Shown here one piece after another: positions 1-9,126 of a DNA stretch of 64,000 bases; within the stretch, counting starts at the first letter, position 1, and each line of letters opens with the position of its first letter. The notes beneath the pieces were generated by a model that searched no databases, was not told where the DNA came from, and saw only the letters and a program-made list of their open reading frames with translations. The position numbers and the translations under genes were made by a program. This stretch comes from Massilia sp. KIM (GTDB lineage: Bacteria; Pseudomonadota; Gammaproteobacteria; Burkholderiales; Burkholderiaceae_D): positions 1 through 64,000 of the forward strand of contig NZ_MVAD01000005.1 in the NCBI RefSeq assembly GCF_002007115.1. Direction: 5' to 3'.

Positions 1-224
1 GCCTGCCGCCGGCCCTGATCCAGACCGCCGAGAACGACGTGCTGCGTGACGAAGGCGAAGCCTACGGCCGCAAGCTCGACCAGGCCGGCGTGCCGGTGAC
101 CGTCACCCGCTACAACGGCATGATCCACGACTTCGGCCTGCTCAACCCGCTGGCCACCCTGCCGGGCGTGCGCTCCCAGGTGCTGCAGGCCGGCACCGAG
201 CTCAAGAAAGCCTTGGCCAAGTAA
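1..224 (+). CDS. Alpha/beta hydrolase fold-3 (esterase/lipase), C-terminal fragment
   Basis: Only the last 73 or so codons are in the window; the reading frame is open to the left edge. The fragment has the C-terminal signature of the hormone-sensitive-lipase type alpha/beta hydrolases: the acid-bearing segment [10 protein letters not shown] (catalytic Asp) followed about 30 residues later by GMIHDF (catalytic His). The nucleophile region lies outside the window. These enzymes usually hydrolyse short-chain acyl esters in the cytoplasm or periplasm; the substrate cannot be told from this end. A strong terminator follows 48 bp after the stop, so this is the last gene of its transcript. Confidence 0.85.
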   Translation, partial: LPPALIQTAENDVLRDEGEAYGRKLDQAGVPVTVTRYNGMIHDFGLLNPLATLPGVRSQVLQAGTELKKALAK

Positions 225-271
225 GCACCGTGTCTCCTCGCGGACCCGCGCCCCTGACCGGGTCCGCTCTC

Positions 272-295
272 AGCCGCCTTCGGGCGGCTTTTTTT
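272..295 (+). terminator. Rho-independent terminator after the alpha/beta hydrolase
   Basis: A perfect 7-bp stem AGCCGCC/GGCGGCT closes a TTCG tetraloop and is followed by a run of seven T. It ends the transcript of the hydrolase gene to its left. Confidence 0.9.
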
Positions 296-791
296 CGCCT
301 GCCTCTGGCCTTGCCCATCAACGAAAAATTTCACAATTCAAGGAATTGATGCTCAGCTCACGAAAGCGCGCTGGGCGTGGAAAAAATGACATCCAGTTCG
401 GCCGCCGGATCGGGACAAACCTGCAATAAATATCAGGCATCCGATGCCTGAACGGTGGGCCGGCACCATTTTCCGAGCCCACGAAATCTGCGCCCGGACG
501 ACGCGAACTCAGCAATAAAACCCTCGAATTTACTTATATCTGTCATCTTCTTCGCGAATATGACGAGGTATTGGGCGTCTTTTCTTGCTCCTCTACCAAG
601 GAAATTGTCATCCTTGCGTCGACAATGTACAACGTCCGAAAATTTTTTCCGTACGGAAAACGAATTCCTCAGGGAACTGTTTAGAATTGCCGTCCATCAG
701 CTTCCGGGCGTCAATATTTTCGATGATCGCGGGGCTCACCGGCCAACCTGGCAACGCTTTCCACCCCAAGAAATTTAACAGTCTCGCTCCC
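296..791. other. Gene-free spacer upstream of the MFS gene
   Basis: About 500 bp without a convincing gene. Base composition is clearly lower in GC than the flanking genes, and the short open frames here lack the G/C-ending codon bias seen in real genes. It presumably holds the promoter of the MFS gene at 792, but I could not settle on a single promoter. Confidence 0.6.
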
Positions 792-1955
792 ATGCACACC
801 TCTGCAGCAAGCATTCCGCGCCATTCCAGTTTTTCGTTTGCGCAAGCCCAGCAATTCGCCCTGCCGCTCCTGTTCACCCTGTTCGGCCTGATCATGGGTT
901 CCTGGGCCGGCCGCATCCCGGCCCTGGCCGAGCGCGTGCACGTTTCCCATTCCGCCCTGTCGATGGTGCTGCTGTGCGGCGGTCTTGGCGCCGTGGTGTC
1001 CTACCCGATCTCGTCCTTCCTGATGGGCCGTTTCGGCGCCCGCAAGACCCTCCTGGTCTCGGGCATGGCCCTGCTGGGCGTGCTGGTGGCGATCGGCATG
1101 GCGCCGACCGTGCCGCGCCTGATGCTGGCGGTCCTGTTCCTGGGCATCACCGCCAGCACCTTCGACGTCGCGATCAATTCGGCCGCGACCAAGCGTGAAA
1201 AGCAGACCGGCAAGTCGGAACTGTCCTTCCTGCACGGCCTCGGCTGCGCCGGCGGCCTGGCGGGCGCGACCCTGGGCAGCCTGATGGCCAGCCTGAAGAT
1301 CGCCCCGGCCACCCATTTCATGATGCTGGCCGGTCCCCTGGCCCTGCTGCTGTGGGCCGCCTACTCGATGCTGGACATCGAAGACGAGGCGGAGCAGGTG
1401 GAAAAGAAGTCCTTCTCGCTGCCGCGCGGTCCGCTGGCGCTGCTGGGCCTGCTTGGTTTCCTGGGTTCGATGTCGGAAGGCAGCATCGCCGACTGGAGCG
1501 GCGTGTTCCTGAAAGAACACTTCGGCGCGTCGGACGGCTTGGCGCCGCTGGCCCTGTCGGCCTTCTCGGTCATGATGCTGCTGTCGCGCCTGGTCGGCGA
1601 CAAGCTGAAGCTCCGCTTCGGCGCCCAGCGCCTGGTGACGATTGGCGCGCTCGTGTCCGCCAGCGGCCTGTTCTTCGCGGTCCTGTCGCCGAATGCCTAC
1701 GTGGCGCTGGCGGGCTTCGCCATCGCCGGTCTCGGCCTGTCGCTGCTGTTCCCCTTCGTGTTCAGCGCCGCCGGCGCCCAGGGTCCGGCAGCCCTGGCGG
1801 CGGTGGCCAGCATGGCCTATAGCGGCAGCCTGATGGGCCCGCCGGTGATCGGCGCCGTCGCCCACTATGTCGGCATGCAGGCGGCCATCGGCTACGTCGG
1901 CGGCCTGTCGCTGGTGATCGCCATGGTGGCCAGCCGCACCCGCCTGCTCAAGTAA
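792..1955 (+). CDS. MFS transporter, YbjJ-like
   Basis: A 387-residue major facilitator protein with about 12 hydrophobic segments. The open frame extends upstream to 585, but those codons lack coding bias and the first membrane segment (FALPLLFTLFGLIMGSWAGR) starts about 25 residues after the ATG at 792, so I chose 792. Features shared with E. coli YbjJ as I recall it are the LFGLIMGSWAGRIPA start, the HGLGCAGGLAGATLG segment, the EGSIADWSG motif opening the second half, and GPPVIG near the end. YbjJ-type carriers are predicted inner-membrane exporters of unknown substrate. It converges on an AraC regulator with a shared terminator between them. Confidence 0.85.
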   Translation: MHTSAASIPRHSSFSFAQAQQFALPLLFTLFGLIMGSWAGRIPALAERVHVSHSALSMVLLCGGLGAVVSYPISSFLMGRFGARKTLLVSGMALLGVLVAIGMAPTVPRLMLAVLFLGITASTFDVAINSAATKREKQTGKSELSFLHGLGCAGGLAGATLGSLMASLKIAPATHFMMLAGPLALLLWAAYSMLDIEDEAEQVEKKSFSLPRGPLALLGLLGFLGSMSEGSIADWSGVFLKEHFGASDGLAPLALSAFSVMMLLSRLVGDKLKLRFGAQRLVTIGALVSASGLFFAVLSPNAYVALAGFAIAGLGLSLLFPFVFSAAGAQGPAALAAVASMAYSGSLMGPPVIGAVAHYVGMQAAIGYVGGLSLVIAMVASRTRLLK

Positions 1956-1994
1956 TGCTTCCTGGCGGCCCTGCCCGGGCCGCCCTTCCTCCAG

Positions 1995-2030
1995 CGCAGA
2001 CGCTTCCGCAAGGACGTCTGCGTTTTTTTT
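1995..2030 (+). terminator. Rho-independent terminator after the MFS gene
   Basis: An 8-bp stem CGCAGACG/CGTCTGCG with a 12-nt loop is followed by eight T. It lies between convergent genes and ends the MFS transcript. Confidence 0.9.
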
Positions 2031-2042
2031 CGTGCGCGGTGC

Positions 2043-2864
2043 TCAGGCGCCGCGGCGCGCCCAGTCGCGTGGCGAAACGCCCATCAGCGCGCTGAAGGCG
2101 CGGGTGAAGGTCGAGGGACTGGTATAGCCGGTGCGCAGGCTGACCTGCTTGACCGGCAAGCCCTGGCGCAGCAGGCGCCCGCCCAGGGTGATGCGCCAGC
2201 GCGTCAGGTATTCGCCCGGCGGCACCCCCATCACCTCGCGGAAGTGTTCGGTGAAGGCGGCGCGCGACATGCAGGCGACCCGGGCCAGCGATTGCACGGT
2301 CCAGGCTTCCTCGGGCCGCTCGTGCATGGCCGCCAGGGCCAGCGACAGGTTGCGGTCGCTCAGGCCTTCGAGCAGGTCGAGCGCCAGGCGGCCGCTCTCG
2401 AATTCGCGGCGCACCACCTGGACCAGCAGCACATCGCACAGGCGGTCGACGATCAGCTCGCGGCCCGGATGCTGGCCCCCCGCTTCGCCGAACAGCAGCT
2501 CGAGCGTGGGACCGAGGCCGGCGATCTCGGCCAGCGGCACATGCATGCAGTCCGGCAGCACCCGCGTCAGCGGGTTGTCGAGCTCGCTCTCAAAGGCGAT
2601 GTCGGCGCACAGCAGCGAAGCCATGTGGCCGGCCGGCACCTGCAGGCGGTGGCTGCTGCCGCGCGGGTAGAACACCAGCGCGGGCTGGTCGGCGCGCAGG
2701 ATGGAACCGTCCTCGTGCATGAACTCGACCGGTCCCTGGCGTACCAGGTGCAGGTGGCCGGAGCGGCCGTTGGCATGGAACTGGTTCACGTCGCAAAACT
2801 GGCCATTGAAGAAGACGCGCGCATTGAAGGCGTGGCGGCCGAACAGGAACGACAGTTTGTCCAT
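2043..2864 (-). CDS. AraC-family transcriptional regulator (cupin-6 type)
   Basis: A 273-residue regulator. Residues 1-170 form a cupin-like sensor (HLHLVRQG, then a FYPRGSSHRL strand typical of AraC_N/cupin_6). The last 100 residues hold two helix-turn-helix motifs: WTVQSLARVACMSRAAFTEHF and VKQVSLRTGYTSPSTFTRAF, ending with SPRDWARR. Regulators of this subfamily often control a nearby hydrolase or transporter; the convergent MFS gene is the obvious neighbour, but no operator was seen. The start ATG at 2864 gives the usual family length. Confidence 0.9.
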   Translation of the reverse strand: MDKLSFLFGRHAFNARVFFNGQFCDVNQFHANGRSGHLHLVRQGPVEFMHEDGSILRADQPALVFYPRGSSHRLQVPAGHMASLLCADIAFESELDNPLTRVLPDCMHVPLAEIAGLGPTLELLFGEAGGQHPGRELIVDRLCDVLLVQVVRREFESGRLALDLLEGLSDRNLSLALAAMHERPEEAWTVQSLARVACMSRAAFTEHFREVMGVPPGEYLTRWRITLGGRLLRQGLPVKQVSLRTGYTSPSTFTRAFSALMGVSPRDWARRGA

Positions 2865-3000
2865 GAAGCAAAATTCCCGACGTTAGGCAAAGTTTTATAG
2901 ACGATAAGCACAATTTCCATGTGGAAATAATCCGTGTCAACATCGAGAATACAGGTCTTCCCGGCGTTCCGCCGCACTTTTCCCTGTTCATGGTCTATTT

Positions 3001-4632
3001 ATGAAGCACTTGCGCATCAAACACGTCATCGCGTCCGTTCTCGGCGCACTGATCGCCTTGACCCTGGTCGTGGGCGGTATCGGTTACTACGCGACCCAGC
3101 AATCGGTCGAGCTGCTGCAGAATCTCGCCCTGCGCGGCGCCCACCAACAGCTGGCGCTGTCCAAGCTGGTGTACCGGATGGAAGCCAACCGCAGCCAGAT
3201 CCTGCAAGCCCTGCAGCACAACCCGGAAAGCCGCTTCGCGGCCCTGCACGACCACCCCTTGTCCAACCACATGCGCCAGATCGAGCGCAACAGCGCCGAG
3301 CTGAAGCAGGAGCACGATGAGTTGCTGGCGTCGATGCGTTTGCCGGAAACGCGGGAGGCCCTGGGGCGCTGGCGCCAGGCCAGCCAGGACTTCGGCGTGA
3401 ACCTGGTCGGCGACGCGGCCCGCGCGGTCGAGGCCGGCAATTGGGACGCCGCCCATGAGCTGCTGGGCCGGGGCATCAACCCGACTTACCTGAAGAGCCA
3501 GCAGGCCTACGCCGAGCTCCAGGATTACATGAGCAAGCGCAACGAACGCCGCAGCATCGAACTGCAGGAAGAACTGGGCTTCCTGCACCTCCTGCTGGCC
3601 GGCGCGCTGGCGCTGGCGGTGCTGCTGGCCCTGCTCGCCGCCGTCTACCTGGTGCGTGCGATCACCCAGCCGCTCGCGGAAGCGGTCGGCATCGCGCGCC
3701 GCGTCGCCGACGGCGACCTGAGCATGCATATCGTGCCCGCTTCGCGCAACGAGTTCGGCCAGCTGCTGGGCGCGCTGCGCGACATGACCGCCAGCCTGGA
3801 CGGCATCGTGGGCGGCGTGCGCCGTGGCAGCGAGGTGATCGCCTCCGCCTCGACCCAGATCGCCACCGGCAACATGGACCTGTCGTCGCGCACCGAACAG
3901 CAGGCCAGCGCGATCGAGGAAACCGCCGCCTCGGTGGAGGAATTGACCACCACGGTGCGCCAGAACGCCGACAATGCGCGCCAGGCCAATCACCTCGCCG
4001 CCAGCGCCTCGGACGTCGCCGTGCGCGGCGGCGAGGTGGTGGCCGAGGTGGTGGACACCATGGGCGCGATCGAGGCATCGGCGCGCCGCATCGTCGACAT
4101 CATCGCGGTCATCGACGGCATCGCCTTCCAGACCAATATCCTGGCCCTGAACGCGGCGGTGGAGGCGGCGCGCGCCGGCGAGCAGGGGCGCGGCTTCGCC
4201 GTCGTCGCCAGCGAAGTGCGCAACCTGGCCCAGCGTTCGGCCAGCGCCGCCAGGGAGATCAAGGACCTGATCACCGACTCGGTCGGCAAGGTCGACAGCG
4301 GCAGCCGCCTGGTCAACCAGGCCGGCGCCACCATGCAGGAGATCGTGCTGAGCGTGCGCCGGGTGGCCGACATCATGGGCGAGATCACCGCCGCCACCAG
4401 CGAGCAGAGCGCCGGCATCGAGCAGATCCACCAGGCGATCAGCCAGATGGACCAGGTGACCCAGCAGAACGCCGCCCTGGTCGAGGAAGCGGCCAGCGCC
4501 GCCCAGTCGCTGCAGGAAAGCGCGGCCGGGCTGGCCCAGCAGGTCAGCGTGTTCCGCCTGGCGGACGGGGCCGGTGCCGCACGGCCGGCGGCGCGAGCAC
4601 CGGCGCGCCAGCCACGGCTGGCGACGGCCTGA
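3001..4632 (+). CDS. Methyl-accepting chemotaxis protein
   Basis: A 543-residue chemoreceptor. An N-terminal membrane segment (about residues 10-30) is followed by a periplasmic four-helix-bundle sensor (about 35-190), a second membrane segment (about 195-220), a HAMP linker and a long cytoplasmic signalling coiled coil. The hairpin tip [19 protein letters not shown] (from about residue 372) is the conserved CheA/CheW contact site. Glu/Gln-rich methylation helices flank it, for example [19 protein letters not shown]. It senses a periplasmic ligand and controls flagellar or pilus motility; the ligand is not evident. It stands alone, with no che genes nearby. Confidence 0.95.
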   Translation: MKHLRIKHVIASVLGALIALTLVVGGIGYYATQQSVELLQNLALRGAHQQLALSKLVYRMEANRSQILQALQHNPESRFAALHDHPLSNHMRQIERNSAELKQEHDELLASMRLPETREALGRWRQASQDFGVNLVGDAARAVEAGNWDAAHELLGRGINPTYLKSQQAYAELQDYMSKRNERRSIELQEELGFLHLLLAGALALAVLLALLAAVYLVRAITQPLAEAVGIARRVADGDLSMHIVPASRNEFGQLLGALRDMTASLDGIVGGVRRGSEVIASASTQIATGNMDLSSRTEQQASAIEETAASVEELTTTVRQNADNARQANHLAASASDVAVRGGEVVAEVVDTMGAIEASARRIVDIIAVIDGIAFQTNILALNAAVEAARAGEQGRGFAVVASEVRNLAQRSASAAREIKDLITDSVGKVDSGSRLVNQAGATMQEIVLSVRRVADIMGEITAATSEQSAGIEQIHQAISQMDQVTQQNAALVEEAASAAQSLQESAAGLAQQVSVFRLADGAGAARPAARAPARQPRLATA

Positions 4633-4710
4633 GTCGGGCCACGTGTGAACGGCCTGGCCTGATCGCGATCGCGCCCGGGCCACGGCCGCCGCTTACAAGT
4701 TGGGCCGCGG

Positions 4711-4821
4711 CCGGCGAACGGCTGCCAATTGCCAGCAGGGCCACGGCGCGGCCCACGGCAGCTGTTTGCCAGCAGGGCCACAGCACGGCCCACCGCCGCC
4801 GTTCACCAGTAGGGCCACAGC
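4711..4821. repeat. 37-bp tandem repeat, three copies, overlapping the 3' end of the GT9 gene
   Basis: Three direct 37-bp units at 4711-4747, 4748-4784 and 4785-4821. Each ends with a GGGCCAC(A/G)GC core on the plus strand. The right-hand unit contains the last codons and stop of the glycosyltransferase gene; because 37 is not a multiple of three, the other copies are read in other frames. A more degenerate GGGCCACGGC copy lies further left near 4677-4686. Confidence 0.8.
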
Positions 4822-5858
4822 CCGACCGCGCGCAGTTCGCTCGGTTCGGTCCCCTTGAGCAGGGCGCGCGCGTGCTCCAGCACCGCCAGCGCGCGCTGCG
4901 CACCCGGGTCCCAGATGCAGCGGTGGCGCCGCCGGTCGGGCGGGGCCCAGCGCGCGATGTCGCCGCGCGCGAAGATCACCACGCTGGGAAGGCCCAGCCC
5001 GGCCGCGATGTGCGAGACGAGTCCGTCGTGGCAGATCAGGAGCCGCGCGCGCTGCAGCAGCGCGCCCAGTGCGCCGGGCGAGAGCGGCGGCGCCGTGAAC
5101 ACCGCCGCGCTGCGCATGTGGCGGGCCACCGCGTCGGCCGGCGCCGCCTCGTCGCCGCAGCCGCTTAGCACCACCGCCAGCGCGAATTCGTCGGCCAGCC
5201 GGTCGGCGAGCTCGGCGAAGCGCTGCGGCGGCCAGGCGCCGTCGTGGGTGGCGCCCGGATGGACGCACAGGTAGCGGCCGGGCTCCAGCGCCGCCGCCAG
5301 GCCGCTGTCCGCCAGCTCGCGCTCGTCGCAGGGCGCGAGCGGGAACTCCAGGCGGTTGTCGGTGCGCGGCGCACCGAGCGCTTCGACCAGGCGCAGCAGG
5401 CGCTCGGGCTCGGCGCCGCCGCCGGCGTCCGGATAGGGCAGCAGCACCGTGCGCTCGCTGCTCATGCCCCGGCCCTGGCAATAGCCGGCCATGGCGCGCG
5501 CGCCGAAGCCGGCCACGATGTGGTTGCTGACGTCGCCGCTGCCGTGCAGCTGCAGGGCCAGGTCGAAGGCGCGCGCGCAGACCTCGGCATAGAAGGGCGT
5601 CAGCGCCTCCTGGCGTACCGGCTGCTCGGGCAGCAGCGGGTGGCCGGGGAAGGGCAGGAACTCGTCGACATAGGCCGGGTGGCGGCGCGCGAATGCTGCG
5701 CCTTCAGGCAGGCCGGCCAGCACCACGCGGGCCAGGGGCAGGGCGGCGCGCAGGGCGCGCAAGGCCGGCGCCGCGCACAGCAGGTCCCTCAGGGGCAGGG
5801 CCCGGAACACCGCCACCGAGCGGATGTCGGGTCGCTGCAGCAGCGCACGCCGGGCCAT
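4803..5858 (-). CDS. Glycosyltransferase family 9 (heptosyltransferase-like)
   Basis: A 351-residue protein of the ADP-heptose:LPS heptosyltransferase family. The N-terminal half starts with SVAVFRALPLRDLLCAAPAL, a common GT9 opening. The C-terminal half has the donor-binding region: CVHPGATHDGAWPPQRFAEL and LLICHDGLVSHIAAGLGLPSV (the D-G-x(3)-H-x-A-A motif), then the IFARGD loop. It is probably a cytoplasmic enzyme that adds a sugar to lipopolysaccharide core or another glycan. No other LPS genes are adjacent, so the acceptor is unknown. Its 3' end lies within a tandem 37-bp repeat. Confidence 0.88.
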   Translation of the reverse strand: MARRALLQRPDIRSVAVFRALPLRDLLCAAPALRALRAALPLARVVLAGLPEGAAFARRHPAYVDEFLPFPGHPLLPEQPVRQEALTPFYAEVCARAFDLALQLHGSGDVSNHIVAGFGARAMAGYCQGRGMSSERTVLLPYPDAGGGAEPERLLRLVEALGAPRTDNRLEFPLAPCDERELADSGLAAALEPGRYLCVHPGATHDGAWPPQRFAELADRLADEFALAVVLSGCGDEAAPADAVARHMRSAAVFTAPPLSPGALGALLQRARLLICHDGLVSHIAAGLGLPSVVIFARGDIARWAPPDRRRHRCIWDPGAQRALAVLEHARALLKGTEPSELRAVGLWPYW

Positions 5859-6010
5859 GGGATTCTCCTCTTGTTCTTGGCGCCGCGCGGCGCCCGGGTC
5901 ATCGTTGGAGAAGGGCGCGTGGAATTAGTTCGGGCCAAAAGCGGGACGGCGCCGGGAGGGGCAGGGCGAAAACCGGTATCATCGGGAAACGCCAATCGCT
6001 GATCACCACC

Positions 6011-6844
6011 ATGCTCCAGACACCCGCCTCGTTCACGCCGCTGTTCGCTCCCCGGCCGGATCCGCATGCGCTGAACTTCCTGTTCAGCGGCGGCCGCCTG
6101 CTGGTGCGCGAACCCGACCTGGCCCTGCCCGACGCCGCCGTGCTGGCGGCCCTGGACCTGCCGCCCGGCCAGTTGCAGCCGCTCGGCCTGTTCGGCGATC
6201 GCTTCGGCGAGCGCTATTGCCAGGCGGGCTGGCTGGACGGGGAGCCTGCGCCGCCGCCCGGCTATGCCTGGCGCGGCCTGCGCTCGCTGTTCGGCGAGCT
6301 CGACGAGCAGCTGCTGGGCCTGGCGGGGCGCGCGGCCCAGGTGGCCGAATGGGCGCGCACCCACCGCTTCTGCGGCGCCTGCGGCAGCGGCACCGTGCTG
6401 GCCACGGGCGAGCGCTGCTTCAAGTGCGTGAACTGCGGCCACATGGCCTATCCGCGCATCTCGCCGGCCATGATGGTCCTGATCCGCAAGGGCGACGCGG
6501 TGCTGCTGGCGATGCACCTGGCCTCGCCGGTCAAGCGCTTCGTGCCGCTGGCGGGCTTCCTGGAGGCGGGCGAGTCGGTGGAAGAGGCGATCCACCGCGA
6601 GGTGTACGAGGAAGTCGGGCTGCGCGTGCACAACCTGCGCTATTTCTCCAGCCAGTCCTGGCCCTTCCCGCATTCGCTGATGCTGGCCTTTACCGCCGAC
6701 TACCTGGACGGCGAGATCCGCGTGGACGAGAGCGAGATCGCCGAGGCGCGCTGGTTCGGCCCGGACGACGAATGGCCGGAGCGCGTGCCCCAGTTCTCGG
6801 TGTCGAGCGTGCTGGTCGACGCTCACCGTCCGCCCGGCCGCTGA
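6011..6844 (+). CDS. nudC: NAD(+)/NADH pyrophosphatase NudC (Nudix)
   Basis: A 277-residue Nudix hydrolase that splits NADH into NMNH and AMP, and in E. coli also removes NAD caps from RNA. Visible features in order are an N-terminal domain, a zinc ribbon (CGACGSG and CVNC, four cysteines), a Nudix box (GFLEAGES then REVYEEVGL), and the NudC-specific SQSWPFPHS motif, which differs from the usual SQPWPFPxS by Pro to Ser. The open frame runs further upstream, but homology starts at the ATG at 6011. Confidence 0.93.
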   Translation: MLQTPASFTPLFAPRPDPHALNFLFSGGRLLVREPDLALPDAAVLAALDLPPGQLQPLGLFGDRFGERYCQAGWLDGEPAPPPGYAWRGLRSLFGELDEQLLGLAGRAAQVAEWARTHRFCGACGSGTVLATGERCFKCVNCGHMAYPRISPAMMVLIRKGDAVLLAMHLASPVKRFVPLAGFLEAGESVEEAIHREVYEEVGLRVHNLRYFSSQSWPFPHSLMLAFTADYLDGEIRVDESEIAEARWFGPDDEWPERVPQFSVSSVLVDAHRPPGR

Positions 6845-7010
6845 AGCTGGCCGGGCCACGCCGGCCGGAGCCGGTGGGGCCGCGCAGGCCGGCCGCGCAG
6901 TGCGGGCCGCCCAGGTCGGTCCGCTCAGGTCTAGCCGGGCAGTTCGCGTGGGGCAGGTCGGGCGGGGCAGATTGCGCCGGGCGCGCCGAGTGCGTCGGCG
7001 CGCCCGATGC

Positions 7011-7892
7011 TCAGGCCGGTTCGGCCGGCTGCAGCGGCTGCACGGACTGGGCCGAGGCGCGCGCCTCCTGCGGCAGCACCGGGGCCGGCTTGGCGCCGGT
7101 GCCGCGCAGATTGATGGCGCGCTGCAGGAGGTCGAACCAGAACGGGGCGCCGAACAGGGTGGTACAGGCGGTGACCAGCCAGCCCGCCACCTGCAGGGCG
7201 AAATCGGCATTGAGCACGGGCGGGAAGCTGGTCCAGCCGATCGGCAGGGCCCATAGCTGGTCCAGGGTGGCGCCGTCCAGTCCGGCGGGCACCGAGGTGA
7301 TGTGGGCCGCCAGCACCGGGTGCTGCCACAGGCTGCGGAACAGGTGGATGCTGTCGATGTTGAACAGGATGGCGAGCAGCAGCGCCAGCAGCCAGGACAC
7401 CAGCAGCTGGCGCCGCTTGTAGACGCCCGACAGGCGCTGCATGGCGTTGTCGAACCAGGCGGCGACGCCGTCCTGGAAGCGCTGCAGTTCGCCGCCGGCC
7501 TGGGCGTAGAGGATCTGCAGGGTGCGCCGCAGCTGGGGATCGGGCACGGCGGCAATGGATGCGCCGACCGAGTTCTCGCCCTCGCGGATGGTGTCGACCA
7601 GGGCCAGGGCGAAATGGGCGGGTTCGATGTAGGATGGCCGCAATTCCGGTGCGCGGCCGTCGCGCGCGCCGGTGCTGCCCTGCGGGTTGACCAGCGGATG
7701 CGCGTACAGGCTGCGCGCCAGCGCCTCGAAGCGCGGATCGGCCAGCATGCGCTTGACGCCGTCGAGCAGCAGGGCGGCGCGCAGGCCGAAGGCCGCGGCC
7801 AGGGCTTCCTGCAGGGTGCTGACCACCAGCGCCAGGGTGCCGTAGCAGAAGGCGAGGCCGATGGCGACTTCGAGAACGGTGCTGCCGAACAT
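7011..7892 (-). CDS. Conserved hypothetical membrane protein
   Basis: A 293-residue protein without a family I can name. Hydrophobic segments are at about residues 5-38 (VAIGLAFCYGTLALVVSTL), 165-185 (LLVSWLLALLLAILFNI) and 240-262 (AGWLVTACTTLFGAPFWFDL). The soluble part between the first two contains LPDPQLRRTLQILYAQ-like helical stretches. The C-terminus is Pro/Ala/Gln-rich (about residues 270-293). Coding bias is strong, so the gene is real. It is transcribed away from folE and converges on nudC. Confidence 0.75.
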   Translation of the reverse strand: MFGSTVLEVAIGLAFCYGTLALVVSTLQEALAAAFGLRAALLLDGVKRMLADPRFEALARSLYAHPLVNPQGSTGARDGRAPELRPSYIEPAHFALALVDTIREGENSVGASIAAVPDPQLRRTLQILYAQAGGELQRFQDGVAAWFDNAMQRLSGVYKRRQLLVSWLLALLLAILFNIDSIHLFRSLWQHPVLAAHITSVPAGLDGATLDQLWALPIGWTSFPPVLNADFALQVAGWLVTACTTLFGAPFWFDLLQRAINLRGTGAKPAPVLPQEARASAQSVQPLQPAEPA

Positions 7893-8034
7893 GGCGTGTC
7901 TCCCGGATGGATCCGCCTTTCAGCCTAGGCCATCCGTGGCCTGAAGGTTTATTCCTGCTCAAGAAGCCGGCGGGAAAGGGTCGGCTAGGGGCATTTTCTA
8001 TATACTTGCGGCAATTGATTTTTTAAGGTTTACC

Positions 8035-8613
8035 ATGTCTGACAAAGAAGCTTTCACCGAACACGACTGGCGTCGCCTGCTGGCCAGCCTGGGCGAGGAT
8101 CCCGACCGCCCGGGCCTGCACGAGACGCCGGCGCGCGTGGCCAAGGCCTGGAAACACTGGACCTCGGGCTACGACCAGAATCCGGTGGAAGTCCTCAAGG
8201 CCTTCGAGGACGGGGCCGAGGAGTACAACGAGCTGATCGTGGTGCGCGGCATCCCGGTCTACAGCCACTGCGAGCACCACCTGGCGCCCTTCTTCGGCCG
8301 CGCCACCGTGGGCTACCTGCCGAACGGCCGCATCGTCGGCCTGTCCAAGCTGACCCGCCTGGTGGACATCTTCGCCAAGCGCCTGCAGGTGCAGGAGCGC
8401 CTGACGATCCAGATCGCCAACGCCCTGATGGAAGTGCTGGAACCGAAGGCCGTGGGCGTGGTCATCAAGTGCCGCCACATGTGCATGGAAAGCCGCGGCA
8501 TCCGCACCCCGGGCGAGGAAACCATCACCTCGGCCCTGCTGGGCGATCTGCAGCCGAACCTGGCGCTGCGCACCGAGTTCCTGTCGCTGGCGCGCGACGA
8601 CCGCGGGGCCTGA
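8035..8613 (+). CDS. folE: GTP cyclohydrolase I
   Basis: A 192-residue enzyme that converts GTP to 7,8-dihydroneopterin triphosphate, the first step of tetrahydrofolate synthesis. Family motifs are clear: DPDRPGLHETPARVAKAW at the start, SHCEHHLAPFFG with the zinc-binding Cys and His, LSKLTRLVDIFAKRLQVQERLT, and CRHMCMESRG with the third zinc ligand. It acts as a homodecamer in the cytoplasm. It stands alone, 142 bp from the divergent membrane-protein gene, with an AAGG ribosome-binding site just upstream. Confidence 0.96.
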   Translation: MSDKEAFTEHDWRRLLASLGEDPDRPGLHETPARVAKAWKHWTSGYDQNPVEVLKAFEDGAEEYNELIVVRGIPVYSHCEHHLAPFFGRATVGYLPNGRIVGLSKLTRLVDIFAKRLQVQERLTIQIANALMEVLEPKAVGVVIKCRHMCMESRGIRTPGEETITSALLGDLQPNLALRTEFLSLARDDRGA

Positions 8614-8720
8614 ACCCGGCGCCGGCCGCATGCCCGCACGGCGGGCGCGGCCGCGCTTGCGCGTCCTGATCCGGGAACCTGTTCCATATCCGGGGCCTCC
8701 AAGATGTTTTGGAGGCCGCG

Positions 8721-9044
8721 ATGGACCGTCCCGCCTACCCCAGCGACATTTCGCGTGAAGCCTTCGAGGACATCCGCGGGATGCTCGAGTCCGCCCGGCG
8801 CAAGACCAGGCCGCGCAAGCACGACCTGTACGACGTGTTCTGCGCCGTGCTCTACTTTCTCCAGACGGGCAGCACCTGGCGCAACCTGCCGCCCGGCTTT
8901 CCACCCTGGCGTACGGTGCACGAGTACTTCACCCAATGGAACATGCTGTACGACGGCGATCGCACCCTACTCGAGAGCGTGCTGCACAAGGCCGGGCGCG
9001 AACCTGAGCTGGTGCATCTGCACAAGCTGCTGCACCGGCGCTAA
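8721..9044 (+). CDS. Stand-alone IS5-type transposase N-terminal domain protein (DUF4096)
   Basis: A 107-residue protein matching the N-terminal DUF4096 domain of IS5/IS1182-type transposases, with the features YDVFCAVLYFLQTGSTWRNLP, FPPWRTVHEYFTQW and a helical end. The catalytic DDE part is absent: there is a proper stop, then 119 bp before the next gene. No terminal inverted repeats were found. The ATG at 8721 has GGAGG six bases upstream, so it is likely translated. It could be the left piece of a decayed insertion sequence, or a domesticated DNA-binding protein. The codon bias matches the host. Confidence 0.7.
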   Translation: MDRPAYPSDISREAFEDIRGMLESARRKTRPRKHDLYDVFCAVLYFLQTGSTWRNLPPGFPPWRTVHEYFTQWNMLYDGDRTLLESVLHKAGREPELVHLHKLLHRR

Positions 9045-9059
9045 GCGGCCGGAAGAGCC

Positions 9060-9081
9060 CTGTCACGGCCTTGTCACAATC
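9060..9081 (+). promoter_or_regulatory. Candidate Pho box upstream of the PAP2 phosphatase
   Basis: Two direct repeats CTGTCAC (9060-9066) and TTGTCAC (9071-9077) are 11 bp apart. This spacing and the TGTCA core match the PhoB-binding Pho box as known from E. coli. It lies about 85 bp before the PAP2 gene start, in the position of a -35 element. The match is by eye and not tested. Confidence 0.45.
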
Positions 9082-9126
9082 TGTTGCATTTCCCCAGAAG
9101 TGCGCGAGGGCACTTGGGCTAAGCTA

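Noticed and set aside
318..778. Short open frames in the spacer before the MFS gene
   Set aside because: No codon bias, no ribosome-binding sites and no domain signs.
711..1865. 384-codon open frame opposite the MFS gene
   Set aside because: Its Gln/Arg/His-rich translation is typical of an antisense frame; the plus-strand protein is a clear transporter.
2881..2960. GACGATAA (2900-2907) as a flagellar sigma-28 -10 element before the chemoreceptor gene
   Set aside because: No TAAA element is found 15 bp upstream; the flanking sequence does not match.
2995..4683. 562-codon open frame on the minus strand opposite the chemoreceptor gene
   Set aside because: The antisense frame of a strongly conserved MCP; composition is low-complexity and non-protein-like.
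6845..7010. GC-rich degenerate repeats after nudC
   Set aside because: GGGCCACGCCGG-like motifs recur, but no unit of constant length could be defined, so I did not call a repeat.
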